This document shows positions 63,662 through 64,000 of a stretch of 64,000 nt of DNA, one piece after another (position 1 is the first letter of the stretch; every line of letters begins with the position of its first letter). The stretch is from Luteibacter yeojuensis. GTDB lineage: Bacteria; Pseudomonadota; Gammaproteobacteria; Xanthomonadales; Rhodanobacteraceae. The notes under the pieces were generated by a model. The model had not been told where the DNA came from. It did no database searches and saw only the letters and a program-made list of their open reading frames with translations. The DNA lies in contig NZ_JZRB01000010.1 of NCBI RefSeq assembly GCF_000964085.1, positions 1 to 64,000 on the forward strand, written 5' to 3'. A program made the translations under genes and the position numbers.

Positions 63662-64000
63662 ATGGATATCGTGAGCGTTGTCGGCACGATCCTGGCCTTC
63701 GTGGTCATCATCGTGGGGACCATCCTCAAGGGCTCGAGCCTCGACGCCCTGTGGAACCCAGCCGCCTTCGTCATCGTGTTCCTCGGCACCTTCGCCGCGC
63801 TGCTGGTGCAAACCCCGGGCCCCGTGCTCAAGCGCGCGTGGGCCATGCTGCCGTGGGTGTACCGCCCGCCCGACATCGAATCGGAAAACCTCGTCAGCCG
63901 CATCGTCGGCTGGAGCGAGATCTCCCGCCGCACCGGCCTGCTCGGCCTGGAACCGGCCATCGAACGCGAACAGGACCCCTTCATCCGCAAGGGGCTTCAG
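63662..64000 (+). CDS. flagellar motor stator protein, MotA/MotC family (partial)
   Basis: The first 113 codons of a stator subunit, cut by the window end. Two membrane helices appear early (VVGTILAFVVIIVGTILKGS and NPAAFVIVFLGTFAALLVQT), then the cytoplasmic loop (SRIVGWSEISRRTGLLGLEP and EREQDPFIRKGL) that carries the charges meeting FliG. The type following cheA is usually MotC in pseudomonads. It starts one base after the cheA stop. Confidence 0.88.
   Translation, partial: MDIVSVVGTILAFVVIIVGTILKGSSLDALWNPAAFVIVFLGTFAALLVQTPGPVLKRAWAMLPWVYRPPDIESENLVSRIVGWSEISRRTGLLGLEPAIEREQDPFIRKGLQ

Noticed and set aside
58596-63990. Very long minus-strand open frames opposite flhF-cheA
   Set aside because: They are opposite well-conserved flagellar and chemotaxis genes and their translations are Arg/His/Ala-rich without domains.

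Overview
This window is GC-rich chromosomal DNA from a gammaproteobacterium, most likely of the Xanthomonadales (Rhodanobacteraceae-like: Luteibacter, Dyella or Rhodanobacter). This placement is inferred from gene order, from the kind of REP palindromes present and from the sigma-54/FleQ plus sigma-28 style of flagellar regulation. No ribosomal RNA or other taxonomic marker is present to confirm it. No insertion sequence, prophage or CRISPR array is visible.

Positions 1-20650 hold housekeeping and envelope genes. On the minus strand are parC, a secreted S33 peptidase, an Rrf2-type regulator coupled to a thioredoxin-reductase-like flavoprotein, a secreted endonuclease/phosphatase-fold protein, and an OmpR/EnvZ-type two-component pair. 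Next come mlaA with a small DUF2384-like gene, tRNA-Phe, the overlapping block yggX-mutY-asmA-like, and ftsY. On the plus strand rsmD, coaD, a lipoprotein gene, a YfhL-type ferredoxin, ggt, an MBL-fold hydrolase, a TMEM43-like protein and a MAPEG protein follow.

From 20667 to the end is one large motility and chemotaxis locus. A minus-strand arm carries an EAL/HDOD gene, flgN, flgM, flgA and a soluble chemoreceptor. The plus strand then runs cheV, flgBCDEFGHIJKL, fliC, fliD-fliS-fliT-like-pilZ-like, fleQ, fliEFGHIJK, fliLM, fliNOPQR-flhB-flhA-flhF-flhG-fliA, cheY-cheZ-cheA and the start of a motA/motC-like stator gene.

The regulatory logic can be read from the DNA. Six -24/-12 (sigma-54) promoters precede flgB, fliD, fleQ, fliE, fliL and fliN. 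Four sigma-28 promoters with identical spacing precede flgM, the chemoreceptor-flgA pair, cheV and fliC. Clusters of GTCA/TGAC half-sites lie about 90-190 bp upstream of the fleQ, fliL and fliN promoters and are good candidates for FleQ enhancer sites. The presence of flhF and flhG suggests one or few polar flagella.

The most notable signals are these. REP palindromes are scattered between genes, and REP-like DNA is also read in frame inside the cheA linker. The same short CheY-binding-like peptide occurs in FliM, CheZ and, repeatedly, in the CheA linker. An 18-bp perfect inverted repeat contains the start codon of the Rrf2 regulator.
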